Source of the DNA: DATLFA01 sp039934635
GTDB lineage: Bacteria; Actinomycetota; Acidimicrobiia; Acidimicrobiales; WLNW01
NCBI GenBank assembly: GCA_039934635.1
Contig: JBDTLT010000026.1
Location: 1-39,090, forward strand
Direction: 5' to 3'
Length of the DNA stretch: 39,090 bases
The notes under the pieces: generated by a model
The model's database searches: none
What the model was told of the DNA's origin: nothing
Seen by the model: the letters and a program-made list of their open reading frames with translations, nothing else
Made by a program: the position numbers and the translations under genes
Shown here: positions 15,990-23,543 of the stretch, one piece after another
How positions within the stretch are numbered: position 1 is the stretch's first letter
How the letters are laid out: the number at the start of each line of letters is the position of its first letter

Positions 15990-17024
15990 GTGCGTTTCTC
16001 GTTGAGCATCCTGCCGTTCTGCGATCCGCAGAGTGATCAGCCGTACCGCCGCACGTTCGAGCTCTGCCAATTGGCCGAGTCGGTCGGGTTCGACACGGTG
16101 ATGGTCGGGCATCATCACTTCCTCGAAGGTCAGATCAGCGATCCGTTCACGTTGCTGGCGGGGATCGCGGTGCACACCACGACCTTGCGCGTCGCGACTG
16201 CGATCTTCCTGCTGCCTCTGCATCACCCGTTGCAGGTCGCCGAACGGGTCGCGACACTGGATCAATTATCGGCCGGCCGCGTATCGCTCGGCGTGGGTGT
16301 CGGCTGGAACCCTGTCGAGTACGCGGCATTCGGCTCGTCGCTCGCCGAGCGAGGCGCGCGCATCGAAGAGTCGCTCTCGTTGCTGCGTCGACTGTGGACC
16401 GAAAACGACGTCGCCGGTACCGGTCGGTTCTGGAAGTTCCCACCGGTGACCGTCTACCCGCGGCCCGTCCAGGCGCCGCATCCGCCGTTGTGGGTCGCGG
16501 GCAACGCTGCCGCGGCGATCGACCGCGCCGCTCGTCTCGGCACCGACTGGTTGTGTGATCCGGTGCAAACCATCGACAGGGTGGCCGAGCTCCACGCGCA
16601 GTATCGGCAAGCGTGTGTTGCCGCCGGCACAGTGCCATCGACCGTGTTGCGGCGTTATGTGTGGCTCGGTCGTGACCGCGCCACCATGGAGCGCGACTTT
16701 TTGCCCAACTTCGTCAACAAGCAGCTGGCCTACTGGCGCGTCTCGACCGAAGGCGACGCCGAGCGGCGCCTGTTCGCGCGCATCGACGCCGGGGAAGATG
16801 TCGCGCCAACCGAGGTCGCGCGTGGCCGGTTCTTCGGCGGTTCTCCCGATGACGTCATCGCGGGGATCGCGGATTGCCGCGACCTGACCGGCTGTACTCA
16901 TATCAGCGTCGGTTTCGGTGGCGGTCTCAGCGGACGGCCAGAGGCGGCGTCGTCGATCGAGAGCTACGAGGACACACGCGGCATGATCACGAGGTTCGGT
17001 CGCGACGTGATGCCGGCGTTTTAG
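15990..17024 (+). CDS. LLM-class flavin-dependent oxidoreductase (luciferase-like)
   Basis: A bacterial-luciferase-like TIM barrel of 344 residues that uses FMN or F420. It shows the N-terminal strand FSLSILPFCDPQ, then SVGFDTVMVGHHHFLEG, FLLPLHHPLQVAERVATLDQ, LSAGRVSLGVGVGWNP and PVQAPHPPLWVAG, all family hallmarks. A TTG at 15963 is in frame, but GTG 15990 follows AAAGGAAGG at the right distance and begins directly with the first strand. It sits between the PLP enzyme and a TetR regulator that starts 10 bases after its stop. It is a monooxygenase or F420-dependent dehydrogenase; which one is not decidable here. Confidence 0.92.
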   Translation: MRFSLSILPFCDPQSDQPYRRTFELCQLAESVGFDTVMVGHHHFLEGQISDPFTLLAGIAVHTTTLRVATAIFLLPLHHPLQVAERVATLDQLSAGRVSLGVGVGWNPVEYAAFGSSLAERGARIEESLSLLRRLWTENDVAGTGRFWKFPPVTVYPRPVQAPHPPLWVAGNAAAAIDRAARLGTDWLCDPVQTIDRVAELHAQYRQACVAAGTVPSTVLRRYVWLGRDRATMERDFLPNFVNKQLAYWRVSTEGDAERRLFARIDAGEDVAPTEVARGRFFGGSPDDVIAGIADCRDLTGCTHISVGFGGGLSGRPEAASSIESYEDTRGMITRFGRDVMPAF

Positions 17025-17034
17025 ACTTCGACGC

Positions 17035-17733
17035 ATGCGACAGGATGCACTAGGGGCCGCGCGATCGTCGAGGACCGGCACGTCACGTCGCGATCGGCAG
17101 CCCAACCGGCTCAACGAGAACGGGCGCGAGACCCAAGAACGCATCTTCAACGCGGCCGAGCGGCTATTCGCCGAGCATGGCATCGACGCCGTGTCGACAC
17201 GCGACATCATCGACGCCGCGGGGGTCAACGGTGGTTCGATCCACTATCACTTCGGTACGCGCGAACAACTGATCGTGGCGCTTGTCGAGCGCCGGGCGGC
17301 CCACTTGGGTGTGCAGCGCAATCGGTATCTCGACGAACTCGAGGCATCGGGCGAGATCACGTTGCGATCGGTGGTCGACGTGCTGGTGCGCCCGACGGCA
17401 GAACTGGCGCGCGATCCGGCGGGGCGCCATCACGCCGGGTTCATCGTGGCGGTGACGAACAAGCGCGACCTGATGCCGGTGGTGCGGCGCGTGTTCGATC
17501 AATACACCAATCGCTATCTCGCGGTCCTCGCCCGAGTGACGCCGCAACTCGACGACAGCACCCGCCGCCTGCGCTATGGCGTGGCCCGTGACATCGTCAA
17601 CCGCGTGGTCGGCCAAAGCGACGGTGCACTGCAGCGTTGGATCACGTTGCCCGACGAGACGACCCATTACCAGCTCGACGAGGAACTCATCGCCGCGGTG
17701 ACCGACATGGTCGTGGCAATGTTCGCCGCGTAG
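17035..17733 (+). CDS. TetR-family transcriptional regulator
   Basis: The 232-residue protein has an N-terminal helix-turn-helix: TQERIFNAAERLFAEHGIDA, then STRDIIDAAGVNGGSIHYHF and GTREQLIVALVERR. A basic 30-residue tail precedes it (RSSRTGTSRRDRQPNRL). The helical C-terminal ligand domain is not assignable to a named subfamily. It follows the LLM gene by 10 bases and probably controls the PLP/LLM operon or the divergent P450/DegT-type genes nearby; no operator was recognised. A 6-bp perfect hairpin spans its stop codon. Confidence 0.93.
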   Translation: MRQDALGAARSSRTGTSRRDRQPNRLNENGRETQERIFNAAERLFAEHGIDAVSTRDIIDAAGVNGGSIHYHFGTREQLIVALVERRAAHLGVQRNRYLDELEASGEITLRSVVDVLVRPTAELARDPAGRHHAGFIVAVTNKRDLMPVVRRVFDQYTNRYLAVLARVTPQLDDSTRRLRYGVARDIVNRVVGQSDGALQRWITLPDETTHYQLDEELIAAVTDMVVAMFAA

Positions 17734-17741
17734 CCCGCGGC
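17725..17741. terminator. Short hairpin at convergent gene ends
   Basis: Arms GCCGCG (17725-17730) and CGCGGC (17736-17741) with a five-base loop lie over the TetR stop codon, 17 bases from the end of the convergent P450 gene. There is no T-run on either strand, so it would be at best a weak or bidirectional terminator. Chance in GC-rich DNA is a real alternative. Confidence 0.25.
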
Positions 17742-17757
17742 GCGTGCGGCCGGCGGT

Positions 17758-19038
17758 CTACCAGGTGACGTCGAGGCGCTGTGGGCCCCGAAGTTGCAGC
17801 GTGTTGCGCCATTCGAAGGTGTCGCCGGCGGGACGCAGGCCAGGGAACCGGTCGAGCAACGTGCGCATGCCGACCGAGATCTCCGTGCGGGCCAACGCTG
17901 CGCCGATGCAGTAGTAAGCGCCGAACGAGAACGCTAGGTGGTGTGTGAGATCACGTTGGATATCGAGCCGATCTGGTTCGGGGTAGCGCGCGGGATCGCG
18001 ATTGACGGCCCCGAGGAAGACATAGATCATGCCGCGGGCGGGGATGTCGACATCGCCAACCGTCATGCCGTCGAGCGCCACACGGTGGTTGATCTGAACC
18101 GAACCGTCGTACCGCAAGAACTCTTCGACGGCGTTCTTGGTGAGCTCGGGATGATCGCGGAGCAGCTCGAGTTGATCTGGGTTGCGGAACAACGCGACCT
18201 GTGCGTTGCCGAGCAGGTCTTGGGTCGTCTCGTGACCCGCCTGCAACAACAGGATGCAGTTGGCGACGAGTTCGGTGTGCGTCAGCTTTTCGCCGTCGGC
18301 TTCGGCTTCGAGCAACGATGTCAGAAGGTCTTCGCCCGGTTCACTACGGCGCTTGTCCGCGAGCTCACCGAAGTACTGGACGAAATCGCGGGCGGCTTGG
18401 TCACCGAGACGAGCGACTTCGGCAGTGACCTGCTTTTCTCCTGCCCGCGCGAAGTTCCACGCGAGCTGCTTGATACGCGGAAAGTCTTGTTCGGGAATGC
18501 CGAGGATGTGGGCGATCACGTTGAACGGCAGCTCGTAGTTGTATTGATCGACGAGCTCGGCCTGCCCGTTCGCCTCCATGCGATCGCACAGCTCGTTGGT
18601 GACGCGCTCGGCGATGGGGCGCCAACGAGCGATGGCCTTGGGCGTGAACGCCGACTTGACCAAGTTGCGTACACGCTGATGCGGTGCGGGCTCTTGCCAG
18701 ATCATCACATTGGCCATGACGCTCTTGAACGAGCCGTCGCCATTGTTGAACGCCTCTTCTACGACCTGAGGGTCGTTGACGGCGCGCTGGTCGCGAAAGA
18801 TCGTGTCGGTCTCGGCGAAGCGAGTGAACATCCACGCACCGTGGAAGATCTCGGGCCGGTTCTTGTAGACCGGTGCCACGCGTCGCAATTGGTGGTAGAG
18901 CGGGTAGAGCTCGCCGCGCTGCACCGGATCGACCAGGCGCATCATGATCTCGTCGGGGTCGGTCGGCAGGCCCGGAGGATTCCAGTCAACCGGTCCGAAA
19001 CCTGCGGGAGTCCCGGGTGCCTTCGTCGCAGTCGTCAT
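17758..19038 (-). CDS. Cytochrome P450
   Basis: A 426-residue soluble P450. The I-helix AGHETTQD is canonical (acid plus threonine), and the ExxR is in AVEEFLRYDGSVQ. The heme loop FSFGAYYCIG starts at residue 370 with C377 as ligand; the histidine or arginine that usually contacts a heme propionate is a tyrosine here (FxxGxYxCxG). The N-terminal PGFPxxDPxE-like part (WNPPGLPTDPDEIMMRLVDP) resembles CYP families acting on terpenoids or steroids, but assignment by eye is weak. A longer frame goes to 19101; ATG 19038 has GGGGGG 6 bases upstream and gives MTTATKAPGTP. It is divergent from the tandem DegT-fold genes over 153 bases. Confidence 0.94.
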   Translation of the reverse strand: MTTATKAPGTPAGFGPVDWNPPGLPTDPDEIMMRLVDPVQRGELYPLYHQLRRVAPVYKNRPEIFHGAWMFTRFAETDTIFRDQRAVNDPQVVEEAFNNGDGSFKSVMANVMIWQEPAPHQRVRNLVKSAFTPKAIARWRPIAERVTNELCDRMEANGQAELVDQYNYELPFNVIAHILGIPEQDFPRIKQLAWNFARAGEKQVTAEVARLGDQAARDFVQYFGELADKRRSEPGEDLLTSLLEAEADGEKLTHTELVANCILLLQAGHETTQDLLGNAQVALFRNPDQLELLRDHPELTKNAVEEFLRYDGSVQINHRVALDGMTVGDVDIPARGMIYVFLGAVNRDPARYPEPDRLDIQRDLTHHLAFSFGAYYCIGAALARTEISVGMRTLLDRFPGLRPAGDTFEWRNTLQLRGPQRLDVTW

Positions 19039-19191
19039 CGTTTGCCCCCCGACAGCGCCAGAGTTCAGGCGAATGCATGAACTTCTCCTCCAGTCAAACA
19101 CCGCGACGGCCCTACGTCAATCACCGTCGGCGAGCACGGTGGGCCCGGGGGCGCGGTGTAGTAGGCATAGGCGAGACGAAGGGGAACATCC
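19039..19191. promoter_or_regulatory. Divergent intergenic region between P450 and DegT-type genes
   Basis: This 153-base region must hold the promoters for the minus-strand P450 and the plus-strand DegT-fold pair. The right end carries the ribosome-binding site AAGGGGAA (about 19179-19186) for GTG 19192. I see no convincing -35/-10 pair, tRNA or long inverted repeat in it. Confidence 0.4.
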
Positions 19192-20394
19192 GTGAAACGC
19201 ATTCTGTATTCGGGCAGTGTCCATGACCAGGACGAGAAGGACGCGGTCATGGCCGTCCTCGACGGCGGAGTCTCGAGTTTCGCCCTCGGTGAGAACGTGG
19301 CCGGCATGGAGCGCAGCGTCGCCGCACTGTTCGGCAAGTCCTCCGGGGTGATGGTGAACTCCGGTTCGTCGGCGCTGTATCTGGCAGTCGAATTGTTGAA
19401 CCTTCCGCCGGGGTCCGAGGTCATCACGTCCACCTGTACGTTCTCGACCGACATCTCGTCGCTGGTACGCGCCGGCCTGATCCCGGTGTTCGTCGACATC
19501 GAGGCCGACACGTTCAATGCCGATGTCTCGCGAATCGAAGAGCTCGTGTCGCCCAAGACGCGGGCCATCCTGTTGCCGAACCTCATCGGCAACGCTCCCG
19601 ATTGGGATGCGGTGCGAGCCATCGCGGATCGCCACGAGCTGCTCGTGGTCGAAGACTCCTGCGACGCGCTGGGCCACACGCTCCGGGGCACGCCCACGGG
19701 CACCCGGTCGGATATCAGCCTCACGAGTTTCGCCAATTCGCACATCATCACGTGTGCCGGCAATGGCGGCATGGTGCTCCTCGACGACGACAACCTGCGC
19801 GATCGCGGCCTGTTGTTGCGCCGCTGGGGTCGTCGTTCCGAAGTGCAGCTCTATGGCACGCGCACCGGCGAACGCGACTTCTGGGAAGAGGTCGACGGCG
19901 TCCGCTACGACAACATGTTCATCTTCGACGAGCTCGGTTGGAACTTCGAGCCATCCGAGATGGGTGCCGCGTTCGGGTTACAGCAACTCAAGAAGCTTCC
20001 TCGCAATTATGAGCGCCGTCAGCGCAACTTCGCGCTCTACAACGAGTTCTTTGCGAAGCACGTAGATCGCATCGTCCTGCCGCGCCAGACCGAGGGGCTC
20101 GATACCGCTTGGCTCTGCTATCCGATCATCGTGCGGCCCGACGCGGGGTTCACCCGCAGTGATGTGCAGCTGTTCCTCGAGCAGCGCGAGGTCGACACGC
20201 GCACGGTATGGACGGGCAACGCGGTTCGCCAGCCGATGATGAAGAACGTCACCTTCCGCGCGCCGGCCGACGGCATGCCCCACGCCGATCTCGTGATGAC
20301 CGGCGGCATGATCCTCCCGATGAGCCACGCGCTCGATGACGACGCGGTCGGCTATGTCTGCGAGCAGCTCGCCGACTTCCTCGCCTCGCACTGA
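19192..20394 (+). CDS. DegT/DnrJ-fold PLP enzyme with active-site histidine (ColD/RfbH-like dehydratase), copy 1
   Basis: The 400-residue fold-type I PLP protein belongs to the sugar aminotransferase family. PLP contacts include NSGSSALYLAVELLNLPPG (phosphate side), D155 in VEDSCDALG and N in GWNFEPSEMGAAFGLQQL. The lysine that normally forms the aldimine (SFYPTK in aminotransferases) is replaced: the segment reads TSFANSHIITCAGNGG with H184 at that place. The same Lys-to-His change defines the 3-dehydratases ColD and RfbH/E1, which remove the C3 hydroxyl of 4-keto-6-deoxy-sugar nucleotides. The RfbH [2Fe-2S] cysteines after WGR are absent (WGRRSEV), pointing to a ColD-like mechanism. GTG start with AAGGGGAA upstream. 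No sugar-nucleotide synthesis genes are adjacent, so the substrate may not be a nucleotide sugar. Confidence 0.87.
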   Translation: MKRILYSGSVHDQDEKDAVMAVLDGGVSSFALGENVAGMERSVAALFGKSSGVMVNSGSSALYLAVELLNLPPGSEVITSTCTFSTDISSLVRAGLIPVFVDIEADTFNADVSRIEELVSPKTRAILLPNLIGNAPDWDAVRAIADRHELLVVEDSCDALGHTLRGTPTGTRSDISLTSFANSHIITCAGNGGMVLLDDDNLRDRGLLLRRWGRRSEVQLYGTRTGERDFWEEVDGVRYDNMFIFDELGWNFEPSEMGAAFGLQQLKKLPRNYERRQRNFALYNEFFAKHVDRIVLPRQTEGLDTAWLCYPIIVRPDAGFTRSDVQLFLEQREVDTRTVWTGNAVRQPMMKNVTFRAPADGMPHADLVMTGGMILPMSHALDDDAVGYVCEQLADFLASH

Positions 20395-21596
20395 TGGAGC
20401 GCATCTTCTACTCGAGCAGCGTTCACGACGAACGCGAAATCGAAGCCGTCGTCGAGGTACTGCGATCTGGGCCACAGGGATTGTGGCCCGGACGGCGTGT
20501 CACCGCAATGGAGCGCCAAGTCGCGGCGCTCTTCGGCAAGTCGCGCGGCGTCATGTGCAATTCCGGTTCGTCGGCGCTGTATCTCGCACTCGAGTTGCTC
20601 GATCTGCCCCGAGGCGCGGAGGTCGTCACCTGCGCGCTCACGTTCTCGACCGACATCGCGCCGATCGTTCGGGGCGGATGGGTGCCGGCACTCGTCGACG
20701 CTGAGCCCGACACGTACTGCGTCGATGTCGAGCGCATCGAGGAGATGATCACACCGCGCACCGGGGCGATTCTCATCCCGAATCTCATCGGCAATGCACC
20801 CGACTGGGACCGCATCCGGGAGATCGCGCAACGGCACGGCCTGCCGGTCATCGAGGACTCGTGCGACACGCTCGGCGCGCGGCTGCGAGGCACACCGACC
20901 GGCGAGCGTTCGACGCTCAGCGTGACGAGCTTCGCGAATTCGCACATCATCACGTGCGGGGGCAACGGCGGCATGGTGATGACCGATGACGACGGTCTCC
21001 GCGATCGCGCGCTGATGCTACGCCGGTGGGGACGTCGCTCCGAGTTGCACTTCTACGGCTCGAAGAAGCGCGACCGCGACTTCTGGGAAGACCTCGACGG
21101 CATCAACTACGACAACCAGTTCATCTTCGACGAGGTGGCGTGGAACTTCGAGCCGTCGGAGATGGGTGCGGCATTTGGGCTCGAACAGTTGAAGAAGCTG
21201 CCGCAAAACCTGGCCCGGCGGCGGCGTAACTTCGATCGCTATACGGAATACTTCGCCCAGCACGCCGATCGATTCTCGCGGCCGCGACAACTCGATCAAC
21301 TGGAGACGGCGTGGTTGGGGTATCCGCTCATGATCGACCCCGAGGCCGGTTTCGTCCGGGGCGATCTGCAACGCTTTCTCGACGACCACGGCATCGACAC
21401 CCGCACCATCTGGACGGGCAACGTCACTCGGCAACCGATGCTCAAGGGCGTCGAGGTGCGCCTTCCCGCGGGTGGCCTTCCAGTCGCTGACGACGTGATG
21501 GCCCGGGGCGTGTTGTTGCCGCTGAGCCACGCGCTCGACGACGACACGCTCGACTATGTGACCGGCACCGTCACCGAGTTCCTGGCGGCGCACTAG
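20394..21596 (+). CDS. DegT/DnrJ-fold PLP enzyme with active-site histidine (ColD/RfbH-like dehydratase), copy 2
   Basis: This tandem paralogue of the preceding gene has the same length (400 residues), is collinear without visible gaps and is about two-thirds identical by eye. It keeps the same key features: NSGSSALYLALELLDLP, EDSCDTLG, TSFANSHIITCGGNGG with the histidine in place of the lysine, WGRRSEL without cluster cysteines, and WNFEPSEMGAAFGLEQLKK. Its ATG overlaps the previous stop in a TGATG arrangement, so translation is coupled and a hetero-oligomer is possible. Copy 2 differs at the N-terminal substrate side (GPQGLWPGRRVTAME against GVSSFALGENVAGME), consistent with divergent specificity. 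It converges on the LLM gene 16 bases beyond its stop. Confidence 0.87.
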   Translation: MERIFYSSSVHDEREIEAVVEVLRSGPQGLWPGRRVTAMERQVAALFGKSRGVMCNSGSSALYLALELLDLPRGAEVVTCALTFSTDIAPIVRGGWVPALVDAEPDTYCVDVERIEEMITPRTGAILIPNLIGNAPDWDRIREIAQRHGLPVIEDSCDTLGARLRGTPTGERSTLSVTSFANSHIITCGGNGGMVMTDDDGLRDRALMLRRWGRRSELHFYGSKKRDRDFWEDLDGINYDNQFIFDEVAWNFEPSEMGAAFGLEQLKKLPQNLARRRRNFDRYTEYFAQHADRFSRPRQLDQLETAWLGYPLMIDPEAGFVRGDLQRFLDDHGIDTRTIWTGNVTRQPMLKGVEVRLPAGGLPVADDVMARGVLLPLSHALDDDTLDYVTGTVTEFLAAH

Positions 21597-21611
21597 CGAA
21601 GGCGCGCGCGG

Positions 21612-22844
21612 TTACTCGGCCTTGGGCAGCCAGGCATCGACCGATGGTTGGTTCTCGGTGTTGCCCTCGTCCGCATAGCGAGCGACCGCGGCGGTGATGG
21701 CGGCGGACATCCCGCCGAGCAGCACTTCGGAGTTGGCTCCGGTCCACGTCTTGCTGGCGAAGCGGGGCGCGGAGCTCCCGCGCAATGCGGGCACGACTTC
21801 TTCGGCGAAGAGCGTGAAGCTCCGCTTCTTTGCTTCCCACGATGCGCAGTCGTGGGAGAGCAACAGCAGCGTGCCGAACCCACCGGTTCGTTCGCTGAGT
21901 TGCGCGATGGTCTCGATGGCATCGTCGGGAGTACCGACGGTCGCGACGCCAAAGCCGGGGAAGCCGCGGGTCGACCATTGCTCGACGGCCAGCGCGGGGG
22001 CATTGCCGTACGGCAACGGCTTGCCCGTCAAACCTTCGATGTAGCCGACCAGCGAACCGAGGATGCCCGACTCGGCTTCCTTGCGTGCCTGCTCGCGCGT
22101 TTCGGCAAGATGCATCGCGACCAGCACGCGCCACCGCGAACGATCGGTGCCACGACCGGCACCGGCTGCGGCGCGTTCGAGATGGCCCCAGTTGACGTCG
22201 AGTGCCGAGAATCCGCGAGGATCGGTGGCGGCGAGCGACAGCATGCCGAACCCGAGGCGTCCCGCAAGGATCGCGCCGGTAGGGGAGACGACCGAGGCAA
22301 CCGCGATCTCGAGGCCGGCCGGATTGTGCGGCAGCAGTTGCAAGTGGGCTTCGCGCAGATCGAACCAAGACGTCGCCCGCGTGACCTTGTTGCCCGCGAG
22401 CAACTCGACGATCACTTCGGCCGCTTCGATCATCATGTCGCGTTGTTGCGCGGGGTCGATGCCGAGCATGTACGCGTCGGAGGCGAGTTGTCCCGGCCCC
22501 ATCCCGAGGATGGCCCGTCCGCGCGTCAGGTGGTCGAGCAGCACCAACCGGTCGATCAGCATCAACGGGTTGTGATACGGCATCGAGTTGACGCCGGTGC
22601 CGAGACGGATGCGGCTGGTCCGTTCGCCGGCGGCCGCGAGCACCATCTCGGGGCAGGCGATCGTCTCGTGCCCGGACGAGTGGTGTTCGCCCACCCAAGC
22701 CTCGTCATAGCCGAGACCCTCGAGGATTTCGATCAACTCGACATCGCGCCGGATCTGCAGCGTCGCATCGATGCGGGGATCGTGATGGGGGGCGATGAAG
22801 GCGCCGAATCGTGCGGGCGGCGGGGCAATCGGGGATTCAGCCAT
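21612..22844 (-). CDS. LLM-class flavin-dependent oxidoreductase (LimB-like length)
   Basis: A 410-residue luciferase-like barrel. Diagnostic segments are FGAFIAPHHDPR, LGYDEAWVGEHHSSGHE, RLGTGVNSMPYHNPLMLIDR, LTRGRAILGMGPGQLASDA and a C-terminal GTPDDAIETI. The MPYHNPL and GMGPGQL segments, and the length, resemble two-component FMNH2-dependent monooxygenases such as limonene 1,2-monooxygenase LimB, but the substrate is not established. ATG 22844 has AAGGAAG just upstream. It is transcribed away from a TetR gene across a 42-base gap holding a near-perfect inverted repeat, so TetR control is very likely. The amidohydrolase, cupin and MFS genes beyond the TetR gene may belong to the same regulated pathway. 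Confidence 0.92.
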   Translation of the reverse strand: MAESPIAPPPARFGAFIAPHHDPRIDATLQIRRDVELIEILEGLGYDEAWVGEHHSSGHETIACPEMVLAAAGERTSRIRLGTGVNSMPYHNPLMLIDRLVLLDHLTRGRAILGMGPGQLASDAYMLGIDPAQQRDMMIEAAEVIVELLAGNKVTRATSWFDLREAHLQLLPHNPAGLEIAVASVVSPTGAILAGRLGFGMLSLAATDPRGFSALDVNWGHLERAAAGAGRGTDRSRWRVLVAMHLAETREQARKEAESGILGSLVGYIEGLTGKPLPYGNAPALAVEQWSTRGFPGFGVATVGTPDDAIETIAQLSERTGGFGTLLLLSHDCASWEAKKRSFTLFAEEVVPALRGSSAPRFASKTWTGANSEVLLGGMSAAITAAVARYADEGNTENQPSVDAWLPKAE

Positions 22845-22852
22845 GGACTTCC

Positions 22853-22880
22853 TTTACATTGCGTCACGTAATGTTATAGT
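22853..22880 (+). promoter_or_regulatory. Promoter with overlapping TetR-type operator; leaderless start
   Basis: On the plus strand TTTACA (22853-22858) and TATAGT (22875-22880), separated by 16 bases, form a good -35/-10 pair. The expected transcript start, six to seven bases downstream, coincides with the GTG at 22887 of the TetR gene, so its mRNA would be leaderless. Bases 22856-22874 form the imperfect palindrome ACATTGCG/T/CACGTAATGT-type repeat (arms ACATTGCGT and ACGTAATGT, one mismatched pair). It covers the spacer and the -35, the usual place for a TetR operator. The same site lies 12 bases upstream of the LLM start on the other strand. Confidence 0.7.
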
Positions 22881-22886
22881 CGAAGG

Positions 22887-23543
22887 GTGCCACTGGTCGA
22901 GGGCAACCGTAGCGAGCGCGAGGACACCGATCCGCAGGACGGGCCGAAGGTGATCCCACTTGGTCGCCCCCGTGATCCGGCGATCGATGAGGCCGTACTC
23001 GCAGCTACCCGAGCCGTGCTGGTCGAGTTGGGCTACAGCAAGTTGACGTTCGATCTCGTGGCGAGGCGCGCCGGTGTGTCCCGGCCGACGATCTATCGCC
23101 GCTGGCCGTCCAAAGCCCATCTCGTGCACGAGTCGATCTACAGCCGCGCCGGACTGTCCTCGCTGCCGGATACCGGCGACTTCGCCAACGACGTCCGCTC
23201 GATGTTGCGGCGGTCGTTCGCGTCCTACGCCCGCCCCGAGGTCCGCGCCGCGCTGCCGGGGCTCATCGTCGATCTTCACTCGGATCCTGCGTTGCGGTCG
23301 AGCGTGCTCGACGGGCTCGAGCAACCCGTGCGCCGGCATCTCGCGCACCTCGTCGATGCGGCCGTGAAGCGCGGCGATGTGAGAGCCGACATCGATGCCG
23401 ACGCACTGTTCGATGCGCTCTACGGCGCGCTGATCCAACGGGTGATCGTGCGCGGCCTTGTCGACGTCGAATTCGCCGATGCGGTCGCCGATCTCGTCGT
23501 GCGGGGCACTCGCACCACTTCGAAAGGACAACTAAATGGATGA
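22887..23543 (+). CDS. TetR-family transcriptional regulator
   Basis: This 218-residue regulator has the helix-turn-helix AVLVELGYSKLTFDLVARRA, then GVSRPTIYRRWPSKAHLVHE. The C-terminal region, with PGLIVDLHSDPALRSSVLDG and ALFDALYGALIQRVIVRG, matches the TetR_C domain class often annotated with AcrR-type regulators (TetR_C_11-like). It starts at GTG without a ribosome-binding site, consistent with a leaderless mRNA from the promoter just upstream. Its 3' end overlaps the amidohydrolase start by eight bases, so it is co-transcribed with the amidohydrolase and probably the cupin and MFS genes. The intergenic palindrome suggests autoregulation and repression of the divergent LLM gene. Confidence 0.94.
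   Translation: MPLVEGNRSEREDTDPQDGPKVIPLGRPRDPAIDEAVLAATRAVLVELGYSKLTFDLVARRAGVSRPTIYRRWPSKAHLVHESIYSRAGLSSLPDTGDFANDVRSMLRRSFASYARPEVRAALPGLIVDLHSDPALRSSVLDGLEQPVRRHLAHLVDAAVKRGDVRADIDADALFDALYGALIQRVIVRGLVDVEFADAVADLVVRGTRTTSKGQLNG

Noticed and set aside
21648..22871. 407-codon plus-strand frame over the LLM gene
   Set aside because: Antisense shadow; the LLM motifs on minus and the intergenic operator explain the region.
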